DNA from: JAHDHW01 sp965220465
GTDB lineage: Bacteria > Bacteroidota > Bacteroidia > Chitinophagales > Saprospiraceae
Length of the DNA stretch: 64,000 bases
Reading direction: 5' to 3'
Assembly (NCBI GenBank): GCA_965220465.1
Contig: CBDCPZ010000023.1
Coordinates: 682,001 to 746,000, forward strand
Part shown: piece after piece, positions 34,381-43,700 of the stretch
How positions within the stretch are numbered: position 1 is the first letter of the stretch
Layout: each line of letters begins with the position of its first letter
Notes under the pieces: model-generated
The model's database searches: none
Seen by the model: only the letters and a program-made list of their open reading frames with translations
Told to the model about the DNA's origin: nothing
Translations under genes and position numbers: made by a program

Positions 34381-35499
34381 ATGGCTAGAAAAGTTTTAAT
34401 TCATACGCGTAATCTTGCTATTCCCGGAGGGAAACAAAGTTATTTAATCGCTCTTCAAGATTATTTCAAAAATGATGTTTCCTATTTTTTTTACGGGACT
34501 CAAACGCCTGTTAAAGAATCAAAACTGTCTTTTATTAAACGATTTTTTGGTGATTACATCAAATTTTATAGACTCATCAAAAAAGAGAAATTTGATGTCG
34601 TCCATATCAACACGTCTTTTAACCTAAAGTCCTACTTTCGCGATAGCATATTTACCCTAATCAGTGCGATGTTAAAGGTTAAAACAGTAGTATACTGGCA
34701 TGGCTGGCGATGGGATTTTGAGAAAAAATACGCCAGCAAAATACTACCCTACTTTCATTTTACTTTCGGTAAGGCTGATGCAATGATCTGTTTGGCAAAT
34801 GAATTTTCTGATCGATTGAAAGAATATGGTTATAAAAAACCAGTTTATTTAGAAACTACTGTTGTTGAAGACAATATTATCAATCATAAAAATGGCAATG
34901 CTTCCGCCGAAGCTTTAGCTGCAAAAAATGGTCATAAAGTCATTTTATTTCTTTCCCGAGTTGAAAAAGGGAAAGGAATTTATGAAACGATTGATAGTTT
35001 TCAAAACCTTCAAGCCAAGTTTCCGCATGTGATCCTTAATATTGCTGGGACCGGCAGCGAATTAGATAGCGTGAAAGAATATGTCACCGAAAAAGAAGTT
35101 CAGGGTATTCGCTTTCTTGGGTGGATTGACGGTGACCAAAAAGTGCGTGCTTTGTATGACTCTGATATTTTTGTGCTCGCGTCTTACAGCGAAGGGATGC
35201 CAATTTGTGTTTTGGAAGCGATGGCGAGTGGAAAATCAGTTGTAACTACAGATGTAGGCGGAATCAAAGATTTTTTCGAAGATGGCCAGATGGGATTGAA
35301 AGTTAAGATCAAAGATCCGATTGATCTGGAACAGAAATTTGAAAAGTTGCTGTCCAATCCGGAATTAATGGAACGCATCGGGAAGTTTAATACAGTTTAT
35401 GCTAAAAAACGGTTTTCTGCAATCGAAGTCTGCAAAAGGTTGGAAGCAATTTATGAAGCCGCAATAACCGGGTCAACTTATAATCACAATGCCAATTAG
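34381..35499 (+). CDS. Glycosyltransferase family 4
   Basis: A 372-residue GT-B retaining glycosyltransferase. The N-terminal half has ARKVLIHTRNLAIPGGKQSYL. The C-terminal half holds KVILFLSRVEKGKGIYETI, and the donor site SEGMPICVLEAMASGKSV, where the E-x7-E pair is conserved, followed by TTDVGGIKDFF. It acts in the cytoplasm on the growing lipid-linked repeat unit. It starts 10 bases after the dehydrogenase gene, part of the same transcription block. Confidence 0.9.
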   Translation: MARKVLIHTRNLAIPGGKQSYLIALQDYFKNDVSYFFYGTQTPVKESKLSFIKRFFGDYIKFYRLIKKEKFDVVHINTSFNLKSYFRDSIFTLISAMLKVKTVVYWHGWRWDFEKKYASKILPYFHFTFGKADAMICLANEFSDRLKEYGYKKPVYLETTVVEDNIINHKNGNASAEALAAKNGHKVILFLSRVEKGKGIYETIDSFQNLQAKFPHVILNIAGTGSELDSVKEYVTEKEVQGIRFLGWIDGDQKVRALYDSDIFVLASYSEGMPICVLEAMASGKSVVTTDVGGIKDFFEDGQMGLKVKIKDPIDLEQKFEKLLSNPELMERIGKFNTVYAKKRFSAIEVCKRLEAIYEAAITGSTYNHNAN

Positions 35500-35543
35500 C
35501 TTTCAGATTTAAAACCTTTCTTTCTCAAACATCCTAATTCGTT

Positions 35544-37247
35544 ATGAAACAACAGCAGCACCAGATTCGATTTGGAATAATGTGCAATGGTTTTCAGTTT
35601 CCTGCCTGGCAAGCTGACACCATCAAAAAACTGTTGGCTGAAAGTGATGTTAAGTTGGAATTGCTGATCATTGATTCACGAAAACACAAAAAAGACTCCC
35701 CTACTCTAGTTTCCGAAAACTCAATAAAAAAGCATAGTTCGTTTTGGCGTTTATACAATCAATTTTACGTTAAAAAAAAATCTAAAGCGCTTAAAACACA
35801 AGACCTTTCTTCAACATTAAATGGGATAGATAAAATTATCTGTCAAGTAATTGAAAAAGAAAATGATGGTGAATATATTTTAGAAAGTGATATTAAAACG
35901 ATAAAAAACCACCAACTTGACTTTATTCTAAAAATTGGTTTCGGAAATGTAAAAGAAGAAATACGCTATGCGGCCAAACATGGTATTTGGTCTTTTCATC
36001 ATGGAGATCCTGAAAAATATAATGGAAATACTTCCTGCTTTTGGGAAATTTTTAATGAAGACCTGGTAACCGGTGCTGCACTAAAAAGATTGGCAAATGA
36101 TGATGGCCAGGAAATAATTTTAAAAAAAGGGTTTCTGAAAACCGAACTGTCTTTTCCAAAAAATATAGATCGAATTCATTTCGAAAGTGCAAGATGGCCT
36201 TTGCAACTTTGTGTTGACATTCGAAATAATCAGAATGATAATTTAAACACTTTTTCAAAAAAAACAGATACAAAAAATTGCGCTCCACCAACCAATTTTG
36301 AATTAATGAAATTTTTTTTCGTTCAATTCAAATTACTTTTGAAAAAAGCATACAAAACGCTGTTTATCACGGATTATTGGAACATTGGAGTAGCCCTTGC
36401 TCCCATCCAGGCTTTTCTTGATCCACAAAATCTCCCTGAAGTCAAGTGGTTTCCAAATCTGCCTAAAAAAAGGTTTATTGCCGATCCTTTTGGCATTTAT
36501 TACAAGGATGAACTGCATATCATTTACGAAGATTTTTTGTTTCAGGACGGATTTGGAACAACAGCTGCGTTTCAATATGAAAATAATGAATTTAAAGACA
36601 ATGGAATTGTGATTAAAGAACCTTTTCACATGTCCTATCCGTTTGTCTTCGAAAAAGAAGGAAGTATTTATTGCATTCCTGAAACTTATCAGTCCAACCA
36701 GGTTCGTTTGTATAAAGCCCTAGATTTTCCAAAAAAATGGAAACTAGATCGGGTTTTGATAGATAACTTTGCAGGAATCGACAATACATTGCTTGAGCAT
36801 GATGGCTATTGGTGGTTATTTTCGACAGACAAACAAGACGGGGCTCATTATAATCTAAAAATTTACTATTCAAAAGAGATATTTGACGGATGGCAACCCC
36901 ATCCAAAAAACCCTGTAAAAACTGACATTCGTTCGGTAAGACCTGCTGGAACTATTTTTCGGAAAGATGGAGCAATATATCGCCCTTCAATGGATTATTC
37001 GGAGAAAGTGGAAGGAAGAATCGTTATCAACAAAATTTTGAAATTAACCAAAACTGATTTTAAAGAAGAAGAAACTTGTACTATAAATCCTTACCAAAAC
37101 ACTTATTTTTCTGATAAAATTCACACTTTGAGCGAAACTGGCCAGTATACAATAATTGATGGAGCTAAGGAGCTTTTTGTCTTGAGTAATGTCCATGCAT
37201 TGAAGTACAAATTGGTTTCTTTGCTTGGAAAATTAAAGAAAAAGTAA
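35544..37247 (+). CDS. Formyltransferase-like / GINT1-type beta-propeller fusion
   Basis: A 567-residue two-domain protein without a signal peptide. Residues about 110-215 resemble the formyl-transferase fold (LDFILKIGFGNVKEEIRYAA, then GIWSFHHGDPEKYNGNTSCFW, then NDDGQEIILKKG). Compared with methionyl-tRNA formyltransferase the His and Asp are kept but the Asn is Ser (WSFHH). Residues about 280-540 form a five-bladed propeller of the type annotated as glucosamine inositolphosphorylceramide transferase N-terminal domain (FIADPFGIYYKDELHIIYEDF; YPFVFEKEGSIYCIPETYQS; RPSMDYSEK). Members with this layout occur in polysaccharide loci. A sugar-modifying role (N-acylation or transfer) is likely, but no reaction is established. 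Confidence 0.75.
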   Translation: MKQQQHQIRFGIMCNGFQFPAWQADTIKKLLAESDVKLELLIIDSRKHKKDSPTLVSENSIKKHSSFWRLYNQFYVKKKSKALKTQDLSSTLNGIDKIICQVIEKENDGEYILESDIKTIKNHQLDFILKIGFGNVKEEIRYAAKHGIWSFHHGDPEKYNGNTSCFWEIFNEDLVTGAALKRLANDDGQEIILKKGFLKTELSFPKNIDRIHFESARWPLQLCVDIRNNQNDNLNTFSKKTDTKNCAPPTNFELMKFFFVQFKLLLKKAYKTLFITDYWNIGVALAPIQAFLDPQNLPEVKWFPNLPKKRFIADPFGIYYKDELHIIYEDFLFQDGFGTTAAFQYENNEFKDNGIVIKEPFHMSYPFVFEKEGSIYCIPETYQSNQVRLYKALDFPKKWKLDRVLIDNFAGIDNTLLEHDGYWWLFSTDKQDGAHYNLKIYYSKEIFDGWQPHPKNPVKTDIRSVRPAGTIFRKDGAIYRPSMDYSEKVEGRIVINKILKLTKTDFKEEETCTINPYQNTYFSDKIHTLSETGQYTIIDGAKELFVLSNVHALKYKLVSLLGKLKKK

Positions 37248-37281
37248 TTCAGCTCAAATTAACCCGAAAAAAATTCTTGTC

Positions 37282-38289
37282 ATGGATATATTTATGAAAA
37301 AAACATACGTTTATTGTTCTATGATTAGACTTGCAATTATGATATTCCTGCTGGTGCCTTTTATTGGTTGTTCTCAGAAAACCAGTTCTATTCCGCCCAA
37401 ATCCGGTTTGATTTTTCAATCTGGATTTGAGTCAGACACAAAAGTTGCGGAACAAGACGAAGGTGCAGCTAAAATAGTAGGTACAGACCATTCTTTAAAA
37501 AAATTAAACAGCTGGGATAATGACCTCGGGAACCATTTGAATATTGGCTATTTCAACATTCAATACCAGGGTGGAGACAGAACACAACGACTTGCCGAGA
37601 TAGTACCTGACCCCTTAAATCCTTCAAATAAAGTGTTACAATTTTGGATCAAAGAACCCAATGTTAACCCGAAAAAAGGAAGAGTTCAAGCGAATGTTTA
37701 TAATAATCAAGGGATAAAAAAACTCGATTATTCAATTAGATTGTTTTTGCCAAGTGATATGAATACCGTGAAAAGTGCACCTTTTAATGTGAAATGGTTA
37801 ACACTAATGGAGTTTTGGAACAATGCTAATTGGAAAGGAGAAGATTACCAGTTTCGAATTTCTGTCAATTTAAAAAAGATTGGAGAAGGAACTGATTCTT
37901 TGAGAATTGGAGTAAAAAGTCAGGTAAAAAATATGGATACCGGAAAATGGCAGAAACCTATGGTTTGGGATTTTACCAATACAACTTTTACTGTTCCGGT
38001 TGAAAAATGGATGACCATTGACGTACATTTTGAAGAAGGAGACGCAGAACATGGTCGATTTATTCTTTCCATTACTCCGGAAGGCGATGCAAAAACAGTC
38101 GTTCACGATATAAAAAATTATACCCATCATCCGGAAGACCCTGCGCCCGATGGCCTGAGTCATTTTAATCCGTTCAAACTGTATACTTCTGATGATCTGA
38201 TTGAGTATGTAACTAATTCAGGAAAGCTGCTGAATTTATATTGGGATGATTTTAAATTGTCTATTAACGATTCGGAAAATGTTAAATAA
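37282..38289 (+). CDS. Lyase-like or carbohydrate-binding lipoprotein of the exopolysaccharide locus
   Basis: A 335-residue predicted lipoprotein; the hydrophobic segment MIRLAIMIFLLVPFIGCSQ contains a lipobox (Cys near 30). The start at 37282 or the ATG at 37294 gives the same mature protein. The rest is beta-rich with a concanavalin-like jelly-roll pattern: GLIFQSGFESD at the start, VLQFWIKEPN, NVKWLTLMEFWNNANWKG, a long antiparallel stretch FRISVNLKKIG, then VEKWMTIDVHFEEGDAEHGR and a final strand LLNLYWDDFKLS. Heparin-lyase-like and PL20-type polysaccharide lyases have this fold. No catalytic residues can be assigned with confidence. It is the last plus-strand gene and probably trims or binds the polymer in the periplasm or at the surface. 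Confidence 0.6.
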   Translation: MDIFMKKTYVYCSMIRLAIMIFLLVPFIGCSQKTSSIPPKSGLIFQSGFESDTKVAEQDEGAAKIVGTDHSLKKLNSWDNDLGNHLNIGYFNIQYQGGDRTQRLAEIVPDPLNPSNKVLQFWIKEPNVNPKKGRVQANVYNNQGIKKLDYSIRLFLPSDMNTVKSAPFNVKWLTLMEFWNNANWKGEDYQFRISVNLKKIGEGTDSLRIGVKSQVKNMDTGKWQKPMVWDFTNTTFTVPVEKWMTIDVHFEEGDAEHGRFILSITPEGDAKTVVHDIKNYTHHPEDPAPDGLSHFNPFKLYTSDDLIEYVTNSGKLLNLYWDDFKLSINDSENVK

Positions 38290-38308
38290 TCATTGATTTC
38301 TATGAAAT

Positions 38309-39418
38309 CTAATTCTTTCCATTCATCATTCTTTTGTACAATTGGTAATAAATTTCAGTCATTTTATCGAGGTTAAAATGATCATAAATTCGTTGTTTTC
38401 CTGATTCACCCATTTGTTTCGCTTTTTCGGGATTATCCAAAAGATAAAGCATTTTCTCAACGAAAACATCCGGAGATTTTGGTGGTACCAAAAAACCGGT
38501 TTTTTTATCAACAACGATTTCATTTGTTCCGCCACCTTCAGTTGCTACCACTGGTTTTCCAAGAACCATATATTCCATTATTGAGTTAGAAATACCTTCT
38601 CCATGAATATCAATATTCGTTGATAAAACGCCAATATCAAAGATATTGATGATGGATTCAACATCGAATTGTGGTCCGGTAAAAATGATTTTTTCTTTAA
38701 ATTTTTCTGGAACCAATTCTTTAACCGTTTCTAGATTTGGTCCGCCACCAATTCCTAAAAAGGTGACATCATCGCGACTTTGAACAATTTTCAGCGCCGC
38801 TTCAACATATGAATGATAATCTTTTCGATTAGTGAAAGCAGCTATTTTACCAACTACAAATTTCGTTTTAATTTGGAACTGTTCTCTTATTTTTTCAGGA
38901 TCTTTCAATTTGGTAATTCGATTAAAATCAAATCCGTTGTGAATGCACATGCTTTTTGATTTTGGCGCATAATATGCCTTCAAACCGGCTTCTGAATTTC
39001 CAATGATTATATCTGAATATGGAAAAGTCAATTTGGCTCTGAACAATTCTTTGTCCCAAATTTTAAGGTTGTGAGGTGCATTTGCAATGTTCCCGTTGAC
39101 CAATTTAATATTCATTAATTTAACTGAAGGATACGCAAATATAGCAGTCATACTTGACCAGGTGTGAATAACGTCAGGCTTGAACCTTTTACACACTTTT
39201 AAAAGTCTGGAAAATACTCTAGGGTCTTTTTTTGGTTTCCTTTCAATGATGTGAAGCGGAATTCCAATATCGTGAATTTCAGGATAATCGATTACATTTG
39301 AAAAAAGAACTAGCTCGGTTTTCACGTCAGGCCTTTCCAACAAACCTTTGATTAATTCAATCATTCTGCGTTCTCTGCCTCCTTTTATCAAACTATCACT
39401 GAGTAGCAGTATTTTCAT
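38309..39418 (-). CDS. Glycosyltransferase family 4
   Basis: A 369-residue GT-B glycosyltransferase. The start MKILLLSDSLIKGGRERRM carries the Gly-rich acceptor loop. The donor site includes FVVGKIAAFTNRKDYHSYV and GEGISNSIMEYMVLGKPVVATEGGG with the E-x7-E pair. It is convergent with the lyase-like gene (19 bases between stops, with a weak GATTTC/GAAATC hairpin). With the next gene, 61 bases upstream on the same strand, it forms a small counter-oriented pair closing the locus. Confidence 0.88.
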   Translation of the reverse strand: MKILLLSDSLIKGGRERRMIELIKGLLERPDVKTELVLFSNVIDYPEIHDIGIPLHIIERKPKKDPRVFSRLLKVCKRFKPDVIHTWSSMTAIFAYPSVKLMNIKLVNGNIANAPHNLKIWDKELFRAKLTFPYSDIIIGNSEAGLKAYYAPKSKSMCIHNGFDFNRITKLKDPEKIREQFQIKTKFVVGKIAAFTNRKDYHSYVEAALKIVQSRDDVTFLGIGGGPNLETVKELVPEKFKEKIIFTGPQFDVESIINIFDIGVLSTNIDIHGEGISNSIMEYMVLGKPVVATEGGGTNEIVVDKKTGFLVPPKSPDVFVEKMLYLLDNPEKAKQMGESGKQRIYDHFNLDKMTEIYYQLYKRMMNGKN

Positions 39419-39479
39419 ATTTAACTTCCAATTTGGTATTTATTATTAAAATTTTCTTTCTGAAAAGATAGACGATAAT

Positions 39480-40232
39480 TTATAACGATAATTTTTTAGA
39501 AGGCAATCCAAGCCAAATGAATGGAAGCATAAAAAGTATCAATGCAAAGTTGAACTCTTCAACTTCCGCCAATCCCCTCAGCATTGCCGTTGTTCCATCA
39601 GAAAACGGTTTAAACCCCTTGAATAGTAAAATATTAAGAATGAATAAGATTCCCAGTTCAATCATCGGGACCGGTAAATAAAATCGTTTTGTGAGGGATT
39701 CAAAGGCCTTGCTAACCCTTACTCCCAATGGTATAATAAACAGGTACATCAAAAAGACATAAACGAAAATCTTTTTAGCTGTGAACATCGCTTGAATGCC
39801 AGTTTTTCGTCCACTTTCTTCTGTTCTTAAATGAAATACATCCAAGTTATGAAAATTAAATTCGTCCTGAATATTTCTTTGTTCAATGCTTTCTGGAGTT
39901 TCAAAACCGAATATTCTTTGTCCCCAACTTATTTCTTCTCCCAATAAAACGAAAAACAGTAACCCTAATAAAAGGAAAAAGATTCGCTTGGAAAATGTAC
40001 TAAAAAAAGTGCTGTCCTCGGGACGGTAAAACTTATCTTTTCTAAAAAATAATACAAAAAACAAGATAGAAGTCATGAGAAATAATAGAGCTCCGGCATT
40101 CTCAAATGGTCCGTCTTCTTTTACTAACGAGAGAAACGTTTCCTTAGGTAAAAATACTGTGGTAAAGCCAAGGATCATTATAATGATTATCCCAAAATAG
40201 AGTGAATAATTCTTTTTCTTTTTATCACTCAT
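39480..40232 (-). CDS. Multi-pass membrane protein of unknown function
   Basis: A 250-residue protein from the ATG at 40232 (a start at 40262 adds ten residues). It has about six to seven hydrophobic segments: SLYFGIIIIMILGFTTVFL, NAGALLFLMTSILFFVLFF, FFLLLGLLFFVLLGE and others. The most conserved-looking part is the end of helix three plus loop, GEEISWGQRIFGFETPESIE, with FNFHNLDVFHL after it; acidic and His residues at a membrane surface suggest an active or metal site. I recall this EEISWGQR-type motif in other unnamed bacterial membrane proteins but know no function. Its neighbour is a glycosyltransferase, so a role in glycolipid handling is possible. Confidence 0.6.
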   Translation of the reverse strand: MSDKKKKNYSLYFGIIIIMILGFTTVFLPKETFLSLVKEDGPFENAGALLFLMTSILFFVLFFRKDKFYRPEDSTFFSTFSKRIFFLLLGLLFFVLLGEEISWGQRIFGFETPESIEQRNIQDEFNFHNLDVFHLRTEESGRKTGIQAMFTAKKIFVYVFLMYLFIIPLGVRVSKAFESLTKRFYLPVPMIELGILFILNILLFKGFKPFSDGTTAMLRGLAEVEEFNFALILFMLPFIWLGLPSKKLSL

Positions 40233-40262
40233 AATCGTTTTTTTTGTTGCGTAACCAATCAT

Positions 40263-40773
40263 TACAGATAGTATTTAATAAATAAAATGCTAAATTATTA
40301 ATATTTAAAATTGGAAATATGGATGTAAAACGGCAAAAAATAAGGAATTCATTTTGTGATTTTAAAAAACAAATTCACAAAATAAAAAATATAAACCTAC
40401 GCCTATTGAGGTAAAATACCATGCCAGAATTATGAAATTCTATAGCATTGATTTGCGTCAGGATGCTGACGGTCTGTTGGGTAATTTAAGCCAAATCAAA
40501 GGAAGAAATAACTATATAAAGGCAAAATCAAATTCTTCAAATCTCCCATCACTCTATCGGTTTTGATATATCCAAAATGCAGTTAAAAGCATTGCAAATA
40601 ATAAAATTTAAAACAATATGATAACCGAGTTCAATTTTGAGAATTGGCAGATAAAACAAATTTGCAAAGCGTTTGAATAATTCACTTTTTTGAAAAGAAA
40701 GGGAACTATTAATAAATACAAAAGTATAAATAAAACATGTTAATGCTGAAGAAATTTTTACTTAAGATATGTT
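40263..40773. other. Gap between the polysaccharide locus and the phosphatase array
   Basis: About 510 AT-rich bases. The only frame of note is a 44-codon one at 40432-40566 without recognisable features, and I do not call it. Inside it lies a small GC-rich hairpin (CGTCAG at 40458-40463, loop GATG, CTGACG at 40468-40473). No promoter-like box or mobile-element end is evident. Confidence 0.35.
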
Positions 40774-43700
40774 TTATTTAAAAATTGTAAATTTTGCTGT
40801 TTGAATTGTTCCTTCAAAAGAAAGTTGAATAAAATACATTCCATTTTCTAAAACCAAATTATCAATTAATAGATTATTTCTCCCAATTACAGCTTGCTGT
40901 GTATCGGTGTATATTAATCTACCATTTAAATCCATAATCTTAACAGCTACTTTTTGCTTTCTTGAACAATTAAACGAAATATTTAAATATTCTGTAGCAG
41001 GAACCGGATAAACCAGAATTGGTGAAATCTCAGGTTTAGGAGCATCGTCGATTCCGACAATTGAATTTTTATATTTTATATTGAGCTGAGGAGCATTTTC
41101 AGCATCTCCATCGTAGGATACTGCTATTCTTCTACCAATTCCTTCAACAATAATTACAATAGAGCTGTTGGAATTAAAACCAGTTCTGTCCACAATTTCT
41201 TGTACTACGGAAGTAATGTCAACTGTTCGTTGTGCAATTCCATTTTCTCCAATTGTTTCCCAATCCTCTGGAGACCATATTAATGAAGCATTGGTTTTCG
41301 GGCGAGAACTTATGTTGTTATTTCCATTGGTAAATGTTTCAGCATCATCACTTGCTTCTCCATAAATATTTAGTGAACAAGGATTCAGGTTGTTTGCTTC
41401 ATCAGCGGTAAATTGAATAAAAGCCGAATCAATAACGGCTCCTTGGTTGATCTCTAGATTAGAAAATCTCATTCCAACAAATTGACTTACATTTCCATCA
41501 ACAACCAACTCAAGGTCACTGCTACTTACATTTACTAAGCCCATTTCAGATTCTTCTGCATCATCACTACTACTTATGATATTTACAGCGATATAAGACG
41601 AGCCAATACAATCGCAATTTGAATCCACGGCATCACCAATCGTATTCTCATTGCCGTCGTCACATGGATCACCGATATTCGCAGAAATAGACACGCAATC
41701 ATAAATTATTCCAATACAGGTACAATTAGAATCTATCGTATCGTTATAAGTTTCAGGATCGCCGTCATCACAAACATCTCCGATATTTGCTGGAATTGAC
41801 GGGCAATCATACATTCCAACACATTCACAATCAGAATTAATTATGTCATTTGAAGTTTCAGAATTGCCATCATCACAAGCATCTCCAATGTTTGCAGAAA
41901 TGGATGGACAATCAAAGTCACCAAGACATTCGCAATTTGCAGTAATTACATCATTCGGTGTATTCGGATTTCCATCGTCACATGAATCTCCGATATTTGC
42001 AAGGATCAAGGGACAATCATAAAGCGTTCCTATACATTCACAATTAGAATCGATCACATCATCGTATGTTTCGGGAATTCCATCATCGCAGGCATCACCG
42101 ATATTTGCTGAAATTGATGGACAATCGAATTCGCCAACACATTCACAATTCGTATTAATTAAATCATTTGATGTGTCGGGATTGCCATCATCGCAAGGAT
42201 CACCAATGTTTGCTGAAATTGACGGACAATCGAATTCGCCCACACATTCACAATTTGCAGTAATTACATCATTCGGTGTATTTGGATTTCCATCGTCACA
42301 TGAATCACCAATATTTGCGAAGATTATTGGGCAATCATAAGGTAAACCTATACAATTACAGTTCGCATCAATTATATCTCCATAGGTTTCTGGGATTCCA
42401 TCATCGCAGGAGTCACCTATGTTTGCTGAAATTGATGGACAATCGTACATGCCCACACATTCGCAATTCGTGTTAACAGTATCATTTGAAGTTTGTGGGT
42501 CACCATCGTCACATGACATCCCAGGTTCTGGTCCACCAGGGCATTGGTCCAAAGCATTACACACCCCATCATTATCGTCATCTGGCCCAATGGAAATATA
42601 TTCAATACAAAGTTCAGAAGCTAATAATTGATCTCCATCATAGGATTCAGCAGATCGCTTACCTACCCCATCTATAAGGATAACTATTGAGCTGTTTGGT
42701 GAAAACCCGGGTCTGTTTACAACTTCTTGAATCAATGGCCCAATATCTACCGTTCTTTGATTTGGTCCAACGTTACCAATGTTTTCCCAATCTTCCGGAG
42801 ACCAAACTACCGTTGCAACTGTTTTCGGTCTGCTGGTTAGATTCCAATCATCGTTATTAAATGTACTCGCATTATCACTCGCTTCAGCATAAATATTCAA
42901 AGAACATGGATTGATATTATCCGTTCCCTCGACAGCAAATTGAATATATGCACTGTTTATCTCTGAGCACTGAGGAATATTGAGGTTTTTAAACCGAATA
43001 CCAATTGTCTGATCTGAATCATCATTGACCAATTCTAAATCACCGCTTGTCAAACTTACAGAGCCATCTGTTTTTTCTTCAGCATCATCATTACTACTGT
43101 TTACTCGGAAACAAGCTTCTAAAACACCAACATTAATTTCTACAATAGATGAACGAAAATATCCATCGTTGTCCGTGGCCACTGCTTTTATTTTATAATT
43201 CCCATTGACTGGTATTGTCCAATCAATTGAATAGGGTTCTCCAACATCTGTACCTATTGATATATTATCTATAAAAAACTCAACCTGGGTTATTATTCCA
43301 TTACTATCTGAGGCATCCGCTGTGATCGTTATCGTTTCTGGTACTGGAAAATATTCCTGGTCAGATGGATAGGTAATATTGACAAATGGAGGGTCTTCCA
43401 TTTTTAAAATAGTAAAGTAGTCTTGAATGATACCTTCAAAGTCAATAAATTTTACATCCATTTGAAGGCCATTTACCTCAATTGCTACTGAACCTAATTT
43501 CTCGACATTTTGACTCATTGCCGGGTAGTTATAATCATCGTTGTACAATTTACCAGATGATCCTGCCACCACATAAACAGTTCCTATTCCTGAATTTCCT
43601 CTTTCTTTAAAATACGGCGAATCGCCATCAATCCGTCCATCTCCCAAGTCAATTCCCATAGAGTTCGAATCCCATGTTGATGAAACATCGTAATGCCCTC

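Noticed and set aside
38295..38309. GATTTC-TAT-GAAATC hairpin between convergent genes
   Set aside because: Only six AT-rich pairs and no T-run, so it is too weak to call a terminator.
40432..40566. A 44-codon frame beginning MKFYSIDLRQDADG
   Set aside because: Short, no homology I recognise, and no sign of a ribosome-binding or promoter signal. It probably occurs by chance.
43673..43683. GTTCGAATCCC, a tRNA T-arm-like string
   Set aside because: It lies inside the metallophosphoesterase coding region and no acceptor stem, D-arm or anticodon arm can be built around it.
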